Numbered from the stretch's first letter, positions 7,901 through 13,887 are shown. The stretch is 14,834 nucleotides of DNA from an uncultured Chloroflexota bacterium (GCA_913020235.1 CAJWBT010000019.1:1-14834), one strand, 5' to 3'. A program made the numbers and translations. Notes: a model not told the origin generated them from the sequence alone.

Positions 7901-9334
7901 GCAGGCCACCTCGCCAGGAGGCAACGGGTTGTCCCGGCTTAGGAAGGCGCCGCTGTACAGGAACTTATGGGGTGTGTCCTGAGGTACGAAATCGAATCCC
8001 ACCGCCGCCGCCGATATGGGCGACGGGCCGGTGTTTTCCAGCACCGCCACGGCCGGCGCGGTGGCTGGAACGTCGCAGTCCGGCCCGGTCTTCAGCAGAA
8101 GGAAATCCCGACTCCCGAACAGCGTTCCAGTCCAGCCGGCCAGGATATAGCCGCCATCCTGTGTCTCCTGTACGGCGTAGGCCCCTGCCGACTCCCCAAG
8201 GGTCTGGTCCCAGACCAGATTGCCTTCATCGTCAACCTTGACCAGCAGGAAGTGGTCGCCGGGCGGGAAGGACTCGGTCCAGCCGGCCATCACATAGCCG
8301 CCGTCGCAGGTTCGGCTGATGGCGTGGGCCGTCTCACGGGTCAAACCGCCGAAGGTTGTTTCCCACTCCTGGTTGCCCTCGGGGTCTGTCTTTACCATCC
8401 AGAAGTCGGAAAAACCTTCTCCGGACGAATTGGTGAGCCCGGTAAAGACGTAGCCGCCGTCATCCGATTGCAAAACGTCGCGGGCCATGTCGATTCCCGC
8501 GCCGCCGAAGGACGCGCTCCACTCCTCGTTGCCGTCGCCGTCGGTCTTGAGCAGCCAGGCATCGGTGGTATCCCCACCGGAAGGGCTCATGGTGTCTCCG
8601 GCCAGGATGTAGCCACCGTCTGAAGTTTGCCGCACGGCGCTGGCTTCGTCGTTCCAGGTGCCCCCGAAGACCCTTCTCCACTGCTCATCGCCCGCCGGGT
8701 CGGTCTTGATCATCCAGAAATGGTTGGAAGGGAAAGGCTCGCCGTCCAGACGCAGAAAGGTCCAGCCCGCCATAACGTAGCCGCCGTCGGCGGTCTGCTG
8801 CACCGAGCGGGCCACGTCGGAGGTGGGCAAGCCCCCATCGATCATGAGAAGCACCCGGTTGCCATAGGCGCGCGCCCAAAGCTGATTCCCTTCAGAGTCG
8901 GTCTTTATCAGCCAAAAGTCGCTGAATACCGCCGTGTCCTGGTCGTCGGTCCTGAACGAGTGAGTCTTGCCGGCCAGGATATAGCCCCCGTCGTCGGTCC
9001 TTTGGAGGTCGTAGGCCACGTCGTCGTTGGCGCCTCCGAAGGTGGCGCTCCACACCTCGTCGCCGCCGGCGTCGGTCTTCACCATCAGAACATCCCGGCC
9101 GCCGGCGCCCAACGATTGGGTCTCGCCGGCTATGACGAAGCCGCCGTCCGTGTCTTGAACCACTGCGTAAGCCGCGTCATCGTCGCCGCCGCCAAAGGTG
9201 GCGCTCCACGCCTCCTCCGGGTCGGCGAGGACCTGACCCGTGGAGAAGACCAGCCCAAAGACCAGCAACATGGCGACGCTGAGCAGGGCAACGAACGGCC
9301 TCCGTCTCATGGGGTTCTTGATTGTTAGCTGCAT
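4940..9334 (-). CDS. Giant exported protein: seven-repeat propeller, ten DUF5666-like repeats, Ser/Asp repeat tail
   Basis: 1464 residues. An Arg-rich start and hydrophobic stretch (residues 9-36, ending VLADP) form a signal peptide. Residues ~43-420 hold seven repeats of about 50 residues of the type W-x-x-T/S-F-G-G ... T-x-D-G-G-Y-x-x-A-G-x-T ... D-F-W-L/M-x-K-T-D-x-x-G-N, beginning at W43, W95, W153, W219, W272, W324 and W375; seven such units would close one beta-propeller. A linker (~421-570) ends in Ala/Pro-rich sequence. Residues ~571-1318 hold about ten DUF5666-like beta repeats (starts near 571, 648, 742, 813, 888, 958, 1032, 1104, 1178, 1254), each roughly 'GxFxxV..dG.ivVnGi.VaV...t.....vGd.VkV.avv..DGsLlAreIe'. 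The tail (~1361-1452) repeats the 12-residue GSGSSDADKDSS. No C-terminal membrane helix or LPXTG motif. GGGAGG lies 6 bases before the ATG. It follows the lipoprotein gene by 102 bp. Function unknown; an extracellular binding or structural role is inferred. Confidence 0.88.
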   Translation of the reverse strand: MQLTIKNPMRRRPFVALLSVAMLLVFGLVFSTGQVLADPEEAWSATFGGGDDDAAYAVVQDTDGGFVIAGETQSLGAGGRDVLMVKTDAGGDEVWSATFGGANDDVAYDLQRTDDGGYILAGKTHSFRTDDQDTAVFSDFWLIKTDSEGNQLWARAYGNRVLLMIDGGLPTSDVARSVQQTADGGYVMAGWTFLRLDGEPFPSNHFWMIKTDPAGDEQWRRVFGGTWNDEASAVRQTSDGGYILAGDTMSPSGGDTTDAWLLKTDGDGNEEWSASFGGAGIDMARDVLQSDDGGYVFTGLTNSSGEGFSDFWMVKTDPEGNQEWETTFGGLTRETAHAISRTCDGGYVMAGWTESFPPGDHFLLVKVDDEGNLVWDQTLGESAGAYAVQETQDGGYILAGWTGTLFGSRDFLLLKTGPDCDVPATAPAVAVLENTGPSPISAAAVGFDFVPQDTPHKFLYSGAFLSRDNPLPPGEVACTEPIEQLVTGSHLDLDQIGSFDSPLVDEVTNEFGSPEIVIDVTALSFDLAYPSAPGGRIAGLLSFVSEPPCASAAPAAPPPAPAPSSDPKPKLDFFGTVVSVSAGLLEVNTKGEVIQVATSEDTKIRLPRIPNASLSDLAQGDTVAVSLDEVDGILVAGKVHLVSGKTKFRHIPGEVIAISDTEITVQPPGKHAEPIAFNLTADTVTRVHGNVSEAKVGSFVVVGAARDPSTGALGVNALEINVTGRKARDPAPAVAPEPQTSAEIQGVFGGVNPEGQWIIGDTPVAVDKATVIGEGLVVGQVLEVEAVIQEDGAFLAQTITTEDTSLVVAAKTKLEGPFQGVDQETGNWIIGGTPVAVVPEADTDGVPAEGQLVKVKAVLQEDGSLLAREIENLGDESQPEADGPGETKLEGTFQGLDEHGNWIVNGAVLAVDPLTRLEGAPAVGGRVKVKAVVRQDGSLLASKIKGEEKDILKPKNKAEMRGAIQKVYDDGTIQVGGITVALSVLTELGKTPKVGDLVKVAALVRADGTLIAREVDAATATEADELAEPSKVEIEGIIDTVNPDGSLVVNGITVAVSALSDIRGDLAAGKPVKLEGLLRPDGTLIASEVKGRGSRPSGPVSEAKLKGLLEKVNRDKHGLVTSLVVDGLTVDVEALTEGEVDLVAGTEVEIDAVVSDGALSASKIEKPKKARPTKAAEVKLEGAIDALQKDNQGRVISVEVNGLQVALGALAKPKDPLEVGQLIEIDTTNAGGVLQASKVEAKQTERAKDKLEEFEIKGTVEVVKRDDAGTLVGLVVDGMEVVAEYLTKLEGSIEAGDEIKVKGVVSDGVNLAREIEGPEVEKEASDQKDQAGTDAGGAKGQAVSKDKESGEDKAETKETSGSGSSDADKDSSGSGSSDDDKDSSVSGSSDADKDSSASDSSDADKDSSGSGSSDADKDSSGSGSSDADKDSSASDSSDADKDSSDSGSSDDVEKAKKTLVKEPS
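4983..5258 (-). repeat. 36-bp tandem repeat array encoding the Ser/Asp tail
   Basis: The plus-strand landmark GAGCTAT recurs at 5004, 5040, 5076, 5112, 5148, 5184 and 5220, an exact 36-bp period, with a partial unit on each side (about 7.7 units). On the coding (minus) strand each unit gives 12 residues of the form GSGSSDADKDSS. Units differ by a few bases, for example GCG or GCA and TCATCA in one unit, and all changes keep the reading frame. The array is uninterrupted, so it is not a CRISPR. Slippage or recombination between units would change tail length in steps of 12 residues. Confidence 0.93.
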
Positions 9335-9436
9335 AAGTTGCCTCCCGGCAATCGGACCTAGTCAAGACTGGTTGAACGATGGTGCCCCGGCTTCCGTTGC
9401 TCTCGGGGTTGCTTCAAATCCCATGCCACGTACGTC

Positions 9437-10246
9437 TCACGGCCGGAATATGACGGACACGACGGCGCTCAAGACTCGCCCGTCATTGTTGGTGGCCACG
9501 ACGTCGACAGAGTTGGGCCCGGGTTCAAGGGTGATCGTGGTGGCGAATATTCCAAACTCATCCACCGAAACGGGGACGCCGTTCACGCTGGCCACCGCTT
9601 CGGGTCCGGTGCGGCCGGAGAGGCTGACGGTCCCCTGGTACACGACGCTCTGGTCCTGGGGCTCCGTCACCAGCAGCATGAACGGTTGAGAGGGAAGCAC
9701 CAGGGAAGTGACAGACAAGACCTGGGTTGCCCGATTTCCCTGGGTGTCTATCGCCACTACCTGGATAGAGTTGACGCCGGGCGCCAGACCGACCTCCACC
9801 TGAAATCCGCCGTCCGGCTCCACGGCGACGCGTTCGTCGTTGATGCCGACCAGGGCGCCGGGGGTGGTGAGCCCACGGACCATCACCGAGTTGCCGGACA
9901 CCCTGGCGCCGTCGGCCGGGCCCGTTATCTCCAGGGCCAGCACGGGAGGTGGCAGGTAGGTAGGCTCCGGTGTGGGGGCCGCCGTGGGCGTCGCCGGCGG
10001 GACCGGTGTGGCCACGGCTGCCAGCGTGGGCTTTGGGGTCTCAGCCGGCACAGTGGCGGGTGCGGGTACGGTGGGAGCCACCGTGGGCAGCACCACCGGA
10101 ACGGCGGTGGAAGTCGGGGCATCACGGGCCGCCGTGGAGGGTGGTGTGCTTGAGGGGCTGCTTTCCTGCCCGCAGCCGGCCAAGACAAGCAATCCCGCGG
10201 CCAGCCCGGCTCCGAGAAGTACGCGATAACGTTTCACCGATGCCAT
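9437..10246 (-). CDS. Lipoprotein with Pro/Thr/Ala-rich linker and two Ig-like beta domains
   Basis: 269 residues. The N-terminus (MASVKRYRVLLGAGLAAGLLVLAGC) is a lipoprotein signal with lipobox LAGC; C25 would be lipidated, tethering the protein to the outer face of the membrane. Residues ~26-101 are a flexible spacer rich in Pro, Thr, Ala and Val. Two related domains follow, ~106-182 and ~192-269. Each contains the pattern 'x-G-x-V-x-V-x-G-x-x-x-P-x-A-x-V-x-V-N-x-x-x-V-x-V-x-x-x-G-x-F-x-x-x-x-x-L-x-P-G-x-N-S-I/V-x-V-V-A', typical of glucodextranase B-type or bacterial Ig-like domains. No catalytic motif is seen, so binding or scaffolding is more likely than an enzyme. Start: AAGGGG directly abuts the ATG, so the GTG at 10237-10235, 9 bases past that site, may be the true start; the lipobox is retained either way. 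It lies upstream of the giant exported protein gene on the same strand and is probably co-transcribed with it. Confidence 0.87.
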   Translation of the reverse strand: MASVKRYRVLLGAGLAAGLLVLAGCGQESSPSSTPPSTAARDAPTSTAVPVVLPTVAPTVPAPATVPAETPKPTLAAVATPVPPATPTAAPTPEPTYLPPPVLALEITGPADGARVSGNSVMVRGLTTPGALVGINDERVAVEPDGGFQVEVGLAPGVNSIQVVAIDTQGNRATQVLSVTSLVLPSQPFMLLVTEPQDQSVVYQGTVSLSGRTGPEAVASVNGVPVSVDEFGIFATTITLEPGPNSVDVVATNNDGRVLSAVVSVIFRP

Positions 10247-10398
10247 CCCCTTACCCTGTCAGAGTATTTCCAGGTCCAAGACCTGCACGGCTCAAGGCAG
10301 CGTGATTGGAGATCCCCATCAAGGGGTCCATGGCCCAGGCCCCCCTGTGTCGTTCTGCTTCCTCTCCACTATTCTATTGCGGTGGGGGCGTGAACGTC

Positions 10399-10414
10399 TG
10401 TGACCGGGGTCACA
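10399..10414. promoter_or_regulatory. Perfect CRP/FNR-family-type operator palindrome
   Basis: TGTGACCGGGGTCACA has 7-bp perfect arms around a GG centre and matches the CRP consensus TGTGA-N6-TCACA at every fixed position. It sits 153 bp upstream of the lipoprotein ATG (minus strand), a position usable by an activator or repressor of the lipoprotein/giant-protein unit. No matching promoter could be assigned. A TetR- or GntR-type site with the same palindrome is also possible. Confidence 0.5.
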
Positions 10415-10537
10415 TTCTCGATGGCGGCAGCCCGCCGGTCTCATTCGCTCGCCCAGATGGACCGCAATAGCCTTCGGGTCTTCGTTTGAGATGGCGACCT
10501 CACGAGCGGACACGGGAGCGGCCTCTATAGCGGAGAC

Positions 10538-10556
10538 GCGTCCTAACTCAGGACGC
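10538..10556. repeat. Perfect 7-bp hairpin
   Basis: GCGTCCT (10538-10544) and AGGACGC (10550-10556) are exact reverse complements around AACTC. It is 143 bp beyond the stop of the small HTH gene (minus strand) and has no T-run, so it could be an operator or a weak, factor-dependent end rather than an intrinsic terminator. Confidence 0.4.
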
Positions 10557-10619
10557 AGCGCGGCGTCTGATCCGCTTTCCGGTGGGGCGGGGGAGAGTTG
10601 AAACGTGCCATTATCGGGG

Positions 10620-10653
10620 GCCGGCGTGGATGGTAGCGCCCAGCTAGGCCGGC
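10620..10653. repeat. GCCGGC-armed stem
   Basis: GCCGGC at 10620-10625 pairs with GCCGGC at 10648-10653; inside, TAGC and GCTA flank a 5-base loop. It lies 46 bp beyond the stop of the small HTH gene (minus strand). The GC-rich stem lacks a T-tract. Its role is unknown. Confidence 0.3.
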
Positions 10654-10698
10654 TCCCACCACCACCTTGGACTTCCAGGTCACAGGCGCTAGGAACAC

Positions 10699-11025
10699 CT
10701 ACCGCTTTTGGAGTTCAGCGTCTCCATTTCTACGTGCTGAAGTCTGGCGACTTGACCAAGGCGACTTAAGCTCTTCGGAATTCTTGAACTCCCGCTTTTC
10801 CCCACAATGTTGGCACACTCCCTCGCTAAGCGGGCCATGGGATCTCTCAATTACCCAGTGGTGTGTACATCGCACGAGCGAATTGAGTTTCTCCCTGTTT
10901 ACCGGAGATGGCTCTGTCTGTCTGTAGACCCAATCTTGGGCCGTCTTGAGAGGCACCTCCAATTGGAGGGCAAGCTCCCGTACGCTTAGTTCATGTTGGT
11001 TCAACCAGATTCTCAGGTTCATCAT
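10699..11025 (-). CDS. Small helix-turn-helix protein with C-x2-H...C-x2-C zinc finger
   Basis: 108 residues, unusual for this window in being less GC-rich. Residues ~3-50 look like a Cro/XRE- or MerR-type helix-turn-helix: LRIWLNQHELSVRELALQL then VPLKTAQDWVYRQTEPSPVNREKL, with the recognition helix probably around 24-35. Residues 53-82 form a compact zinc finger: C53-x2-H56 followed by HWVIE and then C71-x2-C74 GEKREFKNS. From memory, small proteins or domains of the pattern 'C-x-H-H-W-x-I-E ... G-x-C-x-x-C-G-E-x-R-E-F-x-N' recur in Chloroflexota; no search was possible. A DNA-binding regulator is likely. Two ATGs (11025 and 11022) are adjacent, with no clear Shine-Dalgarno and AT-rich sequence (AAATAAT) just upstream, so the start is uncertain. 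The last ~20 residues are low complexity. Neighbours do not indicate a target; the SPFH gene diverges from it. Confidence 0.65.
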   Translation of the reverse strand: MMNLRIWLNQHELSVRELALQLEVPLKTAQDWVYRQTEPSPVNREKLNSLVRCTHHWVIERSHGPLSEGVCQHCGEKREFKNSEELKSPWSSRQTSARRNGDAELQKR

Positions 11026-11095
11026 ATTATTTCTGTTTGCTGTAATCGAAACAGGGTTGTGGTTTCATTCTACTACTGATGGCAACCCGTCCCTC

Positions 11096-11117
11096 AGGCG
11101 TCTGGCGATTGACGCCT
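11096..11117. repeat. Perfect 7-bp hairpin between divergent genes
   Basis: AGGCGTC (11096-11102) and GACGCCT (11111-11117) are exact reverse complements with an 8-base loop. It is about 70 bp upstream of the HTH gene start, so it could be an operator for that gene; no T-run follows. Confidence 0.4.
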
Positions 11118-11258
11118 AACTATACTCTCATAGCACTGTTAACGTCGGACCAATCGACGTCTTCCACGCTCCAGGCTTCGCGCAGGAGTGCAGACCATCA
11201 CCGATATTAGGACGCAGTCGGAGTTGAAAAACCCGAGAGAATGAAGGTGGCGTGAACT

Positions 11259-11303
11259 CCCGCGATGGGGTCCCCTCCCCAATCGCAGTCCCATCATCGC
11301 GGG
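11259..11303. repeat. 9-bp perfect inverted repeat upstream of the SPFH promoter
   Basis: CCCGCGATG (11259-11267) and CATCGCGGG (11295-11303) are exact reverse complements, separated by 27 bases that contain further G-runs and C-runs able to pair. The right arm ends 14 bp before the -35 box, a position suited to a regulator-binding site. Confidence 0.45.
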
Positions 11304-11317
11304 CGGTCTACAGCCAA

Positions 11318-11346
11318 TTGAATCATTGCTATTGTTATGATATCAT
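11318..11346 (+). promoter_or_regulatory. Sigma-70-type promoter with extended -10 for the SPFH gene
   Basis: TTGAAT (11318-11323), a 17-base spacer, and TATCAT (11341-11346) preceded by TGA, giving an extended -10 element. Expected transcription start is near 11353, leaving a leader of ~25 bases with the ribosome site at 11363-11370. The position decides against the upstream start at 11252. Confidence 0.65.
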
Positions 11347-11362
11347 TACGATACCACTCGGC

Positions 11363-11370
11363 GGGGAGGG
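11363..11370 (+). promoter_or_regulatory. Ribosome binding site that fixes the SPFH start
   Basis: GGGGAGGG ends 7 bases before the ATG at 11378, supporting that codon over the longer open frame. Confidence 0.75.
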
Positions 11371-11377
11371 ATTGATC

Positions 11378-12256
11378 ATGGTCCAGGAAAAGAAGGTCCT
11401 ATCGGTTAATGGCTGGCTGGTCTCCGGAATCCTGCTGGTCGTTATCATAGGGAGCATCGCCACGCTGTCAGTATCGGCGATGAACGAATTTCAATATCCC
11501 GCATGGTTCATCGTGTCAGCGGTCGTCCTGATAGTAGCCGCTGCCCTTGGAGCGGGTTTCTTCATAGTGAGTCCGAACGAGGCAAAGGTCCTCCAGCTCT
11601 TCGGTAACTATGCCGGGACAGCCAAGGCGCCAGGGCTCTGGTGGACTAACCCCCTCTGCTTCCCGAGAATGAAGGTGTCGCAGCGGGTAAGGAATTTTGA
11701 GAGCGGCAAACTCAAGGTCAATGACTACGATGGGAACCCGATTGAGATCGCATCGGTGGTGGTTTGGCGAGTACAGGATACGGCGGAGGCGGTGTTCCAG
11801 GTGGACGACTATGCGAACTTCGTACAGGTGCAAAGTGAGGCCGCCCTCCGGAATCTGGCGACGACCTATCCCTACGACACGCACGTGGAGGGAGAGTTGG
11901 CGCTCCGGCGCAGCAACGTGGAGATTACCGATAGGCTGCGGGCGGAGATCCAGGAAAGACTGGAGCAAGCAGGAATCCAGGTGATCGAGGCGCGGATAAG
12001 CCACCTGGCTTATGCGCCCGAGATAGCGGGGGCCATGCTACGGCGGCAGCAAGCCGGGGCAGTGGTAGCGGCAAGAACGCAGATCGTTGAAGGAGCGGTC
12101 GGGATGGTGGAGATGGCCCTGGAGGCGCTCTCGAAGAAAGAGATCGTACGTCTCGACGAGGAACGCAAGGCGGCCATGGTAAGCAATCTGATGGTCGTCC
12201 TATGCGGTGACAGAGAGGCGCAGCCCGTCGTCAATACCGGCACTCTGTACCAATAG
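11378..12256 (+). CDS. SPFH-domain (stomatin/prohibitin-like) membrane protein
   Basis: 292 residues. Two hydrophobic segments at the N-terminus (residues ~13-34 and ~43-64) form a membrane hairpin or two helices. An SPFH domain follows from about [21 protein letters not shown] (61-81) through GLWWTNPL (86-93), RVRNFES (103-109), the [20 protein letters not shown] block (116-135) and [17 protein letters not shown] (151-167). A helical part with [36 protein letters not shown] (182-217) is typical of SPFH assembly regions. The end, [20 protein letters not shown] (273-292), looks conserved in this subgroup. SPFH proteins oligomerise into ring- or cage-like membrane scaffolds, often with a protease or other partner; no NfeD or FtsH gene is adjacent. 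The start is set by the RBS and promoter just upstream. The 63-residue RHH gene begins 6 bp after its stop, so the two almost certainly share one mRNA. Confidence 0.9.
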   Translation: MVQEKKVLSVNGWLVSGILLVVIIGSIATLSVSAMNEFQYPAWFIVSAVVLIVAAALGAGFFIVSPNEAKVLQLFGNYAGTAKAPGLWWTNPLCFPRMKVSQRVRNFESGKLKVNDYDGNPIEIASVVVWRVQDTAEAVFQVDDYANFVQVQSEAALRNLATTYPYDTHVEGELALRRSNVEITDRLRAEIQERLEQAGIQVIEARISHLAYAPEIAGAMLRRQQAGAVVAARTQIVEGAVGMVEMALEALSKKEIVRLDEERKAAMVSNLMVVLCGDREAQPVVNTGTLYQ

Positions 12257-12262
12257 CCACCC

Positions 12263-12454
12263 ATGGCTGAGAAGAAGGCTTTTCTGCTCCGGTTAGACGC
12301 TTCTCTCTTCGATGCGCTACAAAGATGGGCGGCGGACGACCTTCGCAGCGCCAACGCACAGGTGGAGTTCTTGCTCCGGATGTCCCTCCGGGAGGCCGGG
12401 AGGTTGCCATCATCCGGAGGGCCACGTACTTCGAAGGGCGATCAGACGCGCTGA
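12263..12454 (+). CDS. Small ribbon-helix-helix (Arc-like) protein, SPFH partner
   Basis: 63 residues. [42 protein letters not shown] has the ribbon-helix-helix layout: beta strand KAFLLRLD (residues 5-12), helix A (~13-26), turn, helix B (~29-44). Such proteins are dimers that bind DNA through the strand; Arc, MetJ and many antitoxins are examples. There is no toxin gene beside it; the only partner is the SPFH gene 6 bp upstream, which suggests the RHH protein regulates that unit or has been recruited to it. From memory, similar small Arc-like proteins follow SPFH genes in other bacteria, but this was not checked. The C-terminal ~15 residues are polar and probably disordered. The stop is followed within 10 bp by a copy of the MITE-end sequence. 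Confidence 0.8.
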   Translation: MAEKKAFLLRLDASLFDALQRWAADDLRSANAQVEFLLRMSLREAGRLPSSGGPRTSKGDQTR

Positions 12455-12463
12455 CGCTAGCTG

Positions 12464-12477
12464 ACTTTTGAGGCAAG
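12464..12477. repeat. Isolated copy of the MITE-like element's end sequence
   Basis: ACTTTTGAGGCAAG is identical to 1004-1017, the right inverted arm of the element at 868-1029. No matching left arm is found nearby, so this looks like a solo end or the decayed remnant of another copy. Confidence 0.4.
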
Positions 12478-12561
12478 GCCGCGGGCAAGCACTTGTTCCA
12501 TTAGAGGCGATATGCTCGGCTCCCTGGAAACAGTCAGAGCATCGTCCGGCAGGGCACCTGC

Positions 12562-12573
12562 GTTGATATCAAC
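12562..12573. repeat. 12-bp perfect palindrome GTTGATATCAAC
   Basis: A perfect palindrome in the 182-bp gap between two convergent genes, 63 bp from the end of the CoA-transferase gene. It is too short a stem for a terminator. It may be a protein-binding site or chance. Confidence 0.3.
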
Positions 12574-12636
12574 AACTGCCGGTATCTTGGGAGTAGGATT
12601 CTCGCTTGGCTACCCGTTAGGATCTCCGCGTCCAAC

Positions 12637-13887
12637 TCAGACAGTCCCATCGGCCTGGAGTTGGTCCAGTTCTTCCGGAGTGAGGCCACCGATGCCGCAC
12701 AGTATCTCCATGTTGTGCTCTCCCAGGAGAGGGGGGGTGCGGGCCGGGGTACCGACGCAGCCGATCAGGTGGATCGGAGTGTTGACCATGCGGAACGAGC
12801 CGCCCAGGCCGTCACCCGTGTGGACGAACATGTTTCTGGCTTCCAGGTGAGGGCAGCGGTCCAGGTCGGCCTGGTCCTGCACCACGCCCATGGAAAAGCC
12901 GATAGCATTCAGTTTCTCCGTGACTTCCCATTTTGAGCGGTGCAGGGACCACGCCTCGATTGCGGGGACTATATTCTCGAAGTAGAATTCGTCGCTGACA
13001 CCCTTGCAGAGGTAGCGGGGGTCCTGGCTCAACTCCTCCATGCCGATGAGCCGCCACAACGCGACCCACTTCTCCTCCCCTCCCCCGGTGCCGGAAATCA
13101 CTGCAAATCCGTCATTGGCCTCCAGCTTGGTCGCTAAGGAGCGCATATTGCCTTGCTCCCCCTTGTTGGAGCGGCCGGTTATCTGGCCGGTGGCCTGGTA
13201 TCTGGGCATGGCGTTAGTGGTATGCGCCACCAGGCAATCGTACATGGCCATGTCCACGTGCTGCCCCACACCGGTCTTGCGCCGCGCTTCCAGGGCCAGC
13301 ACTATCCCCAAGGCGGTCCACAACCCCGGCACCGTGTCTCCGATGGGCTCGCCGAGCATTTGGGGCGGAGCGTCCGGAGGGCCGGTGACCTGCATATAGC
13401 CGCTCATCCCCTGCGCGGCCCCGTTGTTGGCAGGCCATTTGGAGTAAGGACCCTGTAATTCCTTGCTGTCGCCGTAGCCGGTGATGCTGGCGTAGACCAG
13501 CCCTGGGTTTAGCAGACGGAGGTCATCGAACCCCAGGCCCAAGCGGCGCAGGGCGCCCGGGCCCCAGTTCTCCAGCAGGACGTCGGACGCCCGCACCATG
13601 TTCTGGAAGACCTGTTTGCCCCGGGGGTCCCGCAGGTCCAGCGTTATGCTCTTCTTGTTCCGGTTCACGGCCAGGAAGGGGGCGCTCATGCGCCGCCCGT
13701 CGGGTTTTTCGATAAACGGCTCGTTGTTGCGGCGGCGGTCACCGCCCTTGGGCCGCTCGATCTTGATCACCTCAGCCCCCATGTCGGCCAGGATCATGGA
13801 ACAAAAGGGCCCGGCCAAGATGTGGGTGGCGTCCAGGATCCGGGTGCCCTCTAGGGGCAGGGGAATCTTGTCGTCGTCAGAAGCCAT
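12637..13887 (-). CDS. CaiB/BaiF-family (class III) CoA-transferase
   Basis: 416 residues, normal for the family. Class III enzymes move CoA between carboxylic acids in the cytoplasm through an aspartyl-CoA mixed anhydride. Blocks seen: LPLEGTRILDATHILAGPFCSMILADMGAEVIKIERPKGGD (residues 10-50), the N-terminal signature; FLAVNRNKKSITLDLRDPRG (71-90); DVLLENWGPGALRRLGLG (102-119); YASITGYG (132-139); GEPIGDTVPGLW (179-190), where D184 is the expected catalytic aspartate; and RKTGVGQHVDMAMYDCLV (203-220). AAGGGG lies 7 bases before the ATG. Substrates are not predictable; family members act on oxalate, carnitine, bile acids, mesaconate and others. It is last in a minus-strand run after two MaoC-type genes, with a 304-bp gap before it, so it may have its own promoter. 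The context supports an acyl-CoA hydration/activation pathway. Confidence 0.93.
   Translation of the reverse strand: MASDDDKIPLPLEGTRILDATHILAGPFCSMILADMGAEVIKIERPKGGDRRRNNEPFIEKPDGRRMSAPFLAVNRNKKSITLDLRDPRGKQVFQNMVRASDVLLENWGPGALRRLGLGFDDLRLLNPGLVYASITGYGDSKELQGPYSKWPANNGAAQGMSGYMQVTGPPDAPPQMLGEPIGDTVPGLWTALGIVLALEARRKTGVGQHVDMAMYDCLVAHTTNAMPRYQATGQITGRSNKGEQGNMRSLATKLEANDGFAVISGTGGGEEKWVALWRLIGMEELSQDPRYLCKGVSDEFYFENIVPAIEAWSLHRSKWEVTEKLNAIGFSMGVVQDQADLDRCPHLEARNMFVHTGDGLGGSFRMVNTPIHLIGCVGTPARTPPLLGEHNMEILCGIGGLTPEELDQLQADGTV

Larger units (their letters stand above)
10247..10698. other. 452-bp gap with several inverted repeats; no gene seen
   Basis: This gap lies upstream of the lipoprotein gene and downstream of the small HTH gene, both on the minus strand. 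It contains a perfect CRP-type palindrome (10399-10414), a 7-bp hairpin (10538-10556), a GCCGGC-armed stem (10620-10653) and a small CAGGT/ACCTG hairpin (10271-10285) in the likely leader of the lipoprotein mRNA. The only open frame, 10319-10513 minus, is 64 codons of Arg/Pro/His-rich sequence resembling no family I know, so I do not call it a gene. Confidence 0.55.
11026..11377. other. Divergent intergenic region with inverted repeats and the SPFH promoter
   Basis: The 352-bp region lies between the minus-strand HTH gene and the plus-strand SPFH gene. It holds a 7-bp hairpin (11096-11117), a 9-bp perfect inverted repeat (11259-11303) and a good promoter (11318-11346). An in-frame extension of the SPFH gene back to 11252 is open but would put its start upstream of the promoter. 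Confidence 0.6.

Noticed and set aside
7967..9328. Plus-strand frames 7967-8623 and 8627-9328
   Set aside because: Antisense to the propeller repeats; the recurring GxDxAxV-like pattern reflects the repeats on the coding strand.
10319..10513. 64-codon minus-strand frame in the gap above the lipoprotein gene
   Set aside because: Arg/Pro/His-rich, no homology recognised, and it spans the CRP-type palindrome.
10615..10670. tRNA-like or small RNA gene from the GCCGGC stem and a nearby CCACCACCA run
   Set aside because: No cloverleaf, anticodon arm or T-loop could be drawn.
11252..11377. 42-codon N-terminal extension of the SPFH gene
   Set aside because: It would start upstream of the promoter at 11318-11346; the RBS at 11363-11370 fits ATG 11378.
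12512..12850. 112-codon plus-strand frame in the convergent gap
   Set aside because: Most of it is antisense to the CoA-transferase gene and it has no domain features.
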